This document shows, piece after piece, positions 63,819 to 64,000 of a stretch of DNA of 64,000 nucleotides. The stretch comes from Allomuricauda sp. GTDB lineage: Bacteria > Bacteroidota > Bacteroidia > Flavobacteriales > Flavobacteriaceae. Both the position numbers and the translations under genes were made by a program. The stretch lies in the NCBI GenBank assembly GCA_003712125.1, contig RHLF01000003.1, positions 1 to 64,000 of the forward strand, read 5' to 3'. Under the pieces are notes generated by a model. That model ran no database searches and had not been told where the DNA came from. It saw only the letters and a program-made list of their open reading frames with translations. Each line of letters begins with the position of its first letter. Within the stretch, counting starts at the first letter, position 1.

Positions 63819-64000
63819 TTATGGGTTTTCCCTGTTTTTGTAAAGTTGCAGGGCCTTCATATAATTTATGCCGCCTTGCATTGTCAAATCATTTATAAAT
63901 CCGTCCAATTCTGGATGATGAATCTTAATCCACTCAACCAATTCGTTGACCTGTTTTTCCCAAGCTGGCCAATTCGCGTTTGGACAATCCAATTCTTCCA
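63819..64000 (-). CDS. C-terminal part of an unidentified gene (cut by window edge)
   Basis: An open frame with stop at 63819-63821 extends past 64000. The readable 60 residues include PNANWPAWEKQVNELVEWIK, HHPELDGFINDLTMQGGINY and MKALQLYKNRENP. It is 35 bp upstream of the DUF58 gene on the same strand. It does not resemble a MoxR C-terminus, and I cannot identify the family from this fragment. Confidence 0.5.
   Translation of the reverse strand, partial: EELDCPNANWPAWEKQVNELVEWIKIHHPELDGFINDLTMQGGINYMKALQLYKNRENP

Overview
The window looks like a chromosomal segment of a marine-type member of the Flavobacteriaceae (Bacteroidota), probably near Muricauda/Allomuricauda or Maribacter. This is inferred from three things. 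Promoters match the Bacteroidota TTG-N17-23-TAnnTTTG pattern. The gene families are typical of the group (BshC, DUF6090, DUF6048/DUF6452, DUF5686-like, exported LysM/PBP protein, fasciclin lipoproteins). Composition is moderately AT-rich, with many exported proteins and lipoproteins. No species name can be read from the sequence alone.

Layout. 1-122 is the 3' part of a 5S rRNA gene and its terminator. 133-2640 holds a hemolysin-III/TrhA membrane protein, a ZIP metal transporter and a THUMP RNA methyltransferase. From 2728 to 33728 every gene lies on the minus strand. 2.7-12.3 kb carries an acetyltransferase, a broken methyltransferase gene, secreted hydrolases, a VOC-ankyrin-VOC operon, a DUF4287/DUF5655 protein and a very large sortilin-like beta-propeller protein. 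12.5-31.1 kb is an accessory region of about 20 mostly unrelated genes: DUF6090 proteins, serine hydrolases, an exported PSD-like enzyme, a CPBP protease, an SGNH hydrolase, a LAS-type peptidase, an AraC regulator, an LRR protein, a DUF2911 protein and unknowns.

The accessory region is the main discovery here. Most of its genes are separated by related elements of roughly 70-160 bp with imperfect inverted ends. On the gene strand each starts near GGTAAC and ends near GTT, and many enclose the same ~30-nt core. Gene stop codons fall inside the first end, and gene starts lie about 20-60 bp past the last end. This matches the architecture of integron gene cassettes with attC-like sites but no integrase in view (a CALIN-like array), although a dispersed hairpin repeat family is a possible alternative.

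31.1-64 kb is mostly housekeeping: DUF6048/DUF6452, rlmD, an ECF sigma factor with a membrane partner, rocD with a Cys-rich insert, a DUF5686-like protein, an M14 carboxypeptidase, bshC (bacillithiol), pgmB, a SIMPL protein, the guaA-LysM/PBP-OsmC-DUF922 chain, an EthD-like protein, a sugar isomerase-like protein, pyrG, yidC, two multi-domain fasciclin lipoproteins, mnmA, a nitronate monooxygenase, a TPR protein, a YfiM-like protein and a DUF58 protein. A gene cut by the right edge ends the window. No tRNA, CRISPR array, transposase or site-specific recombinase was recognised.
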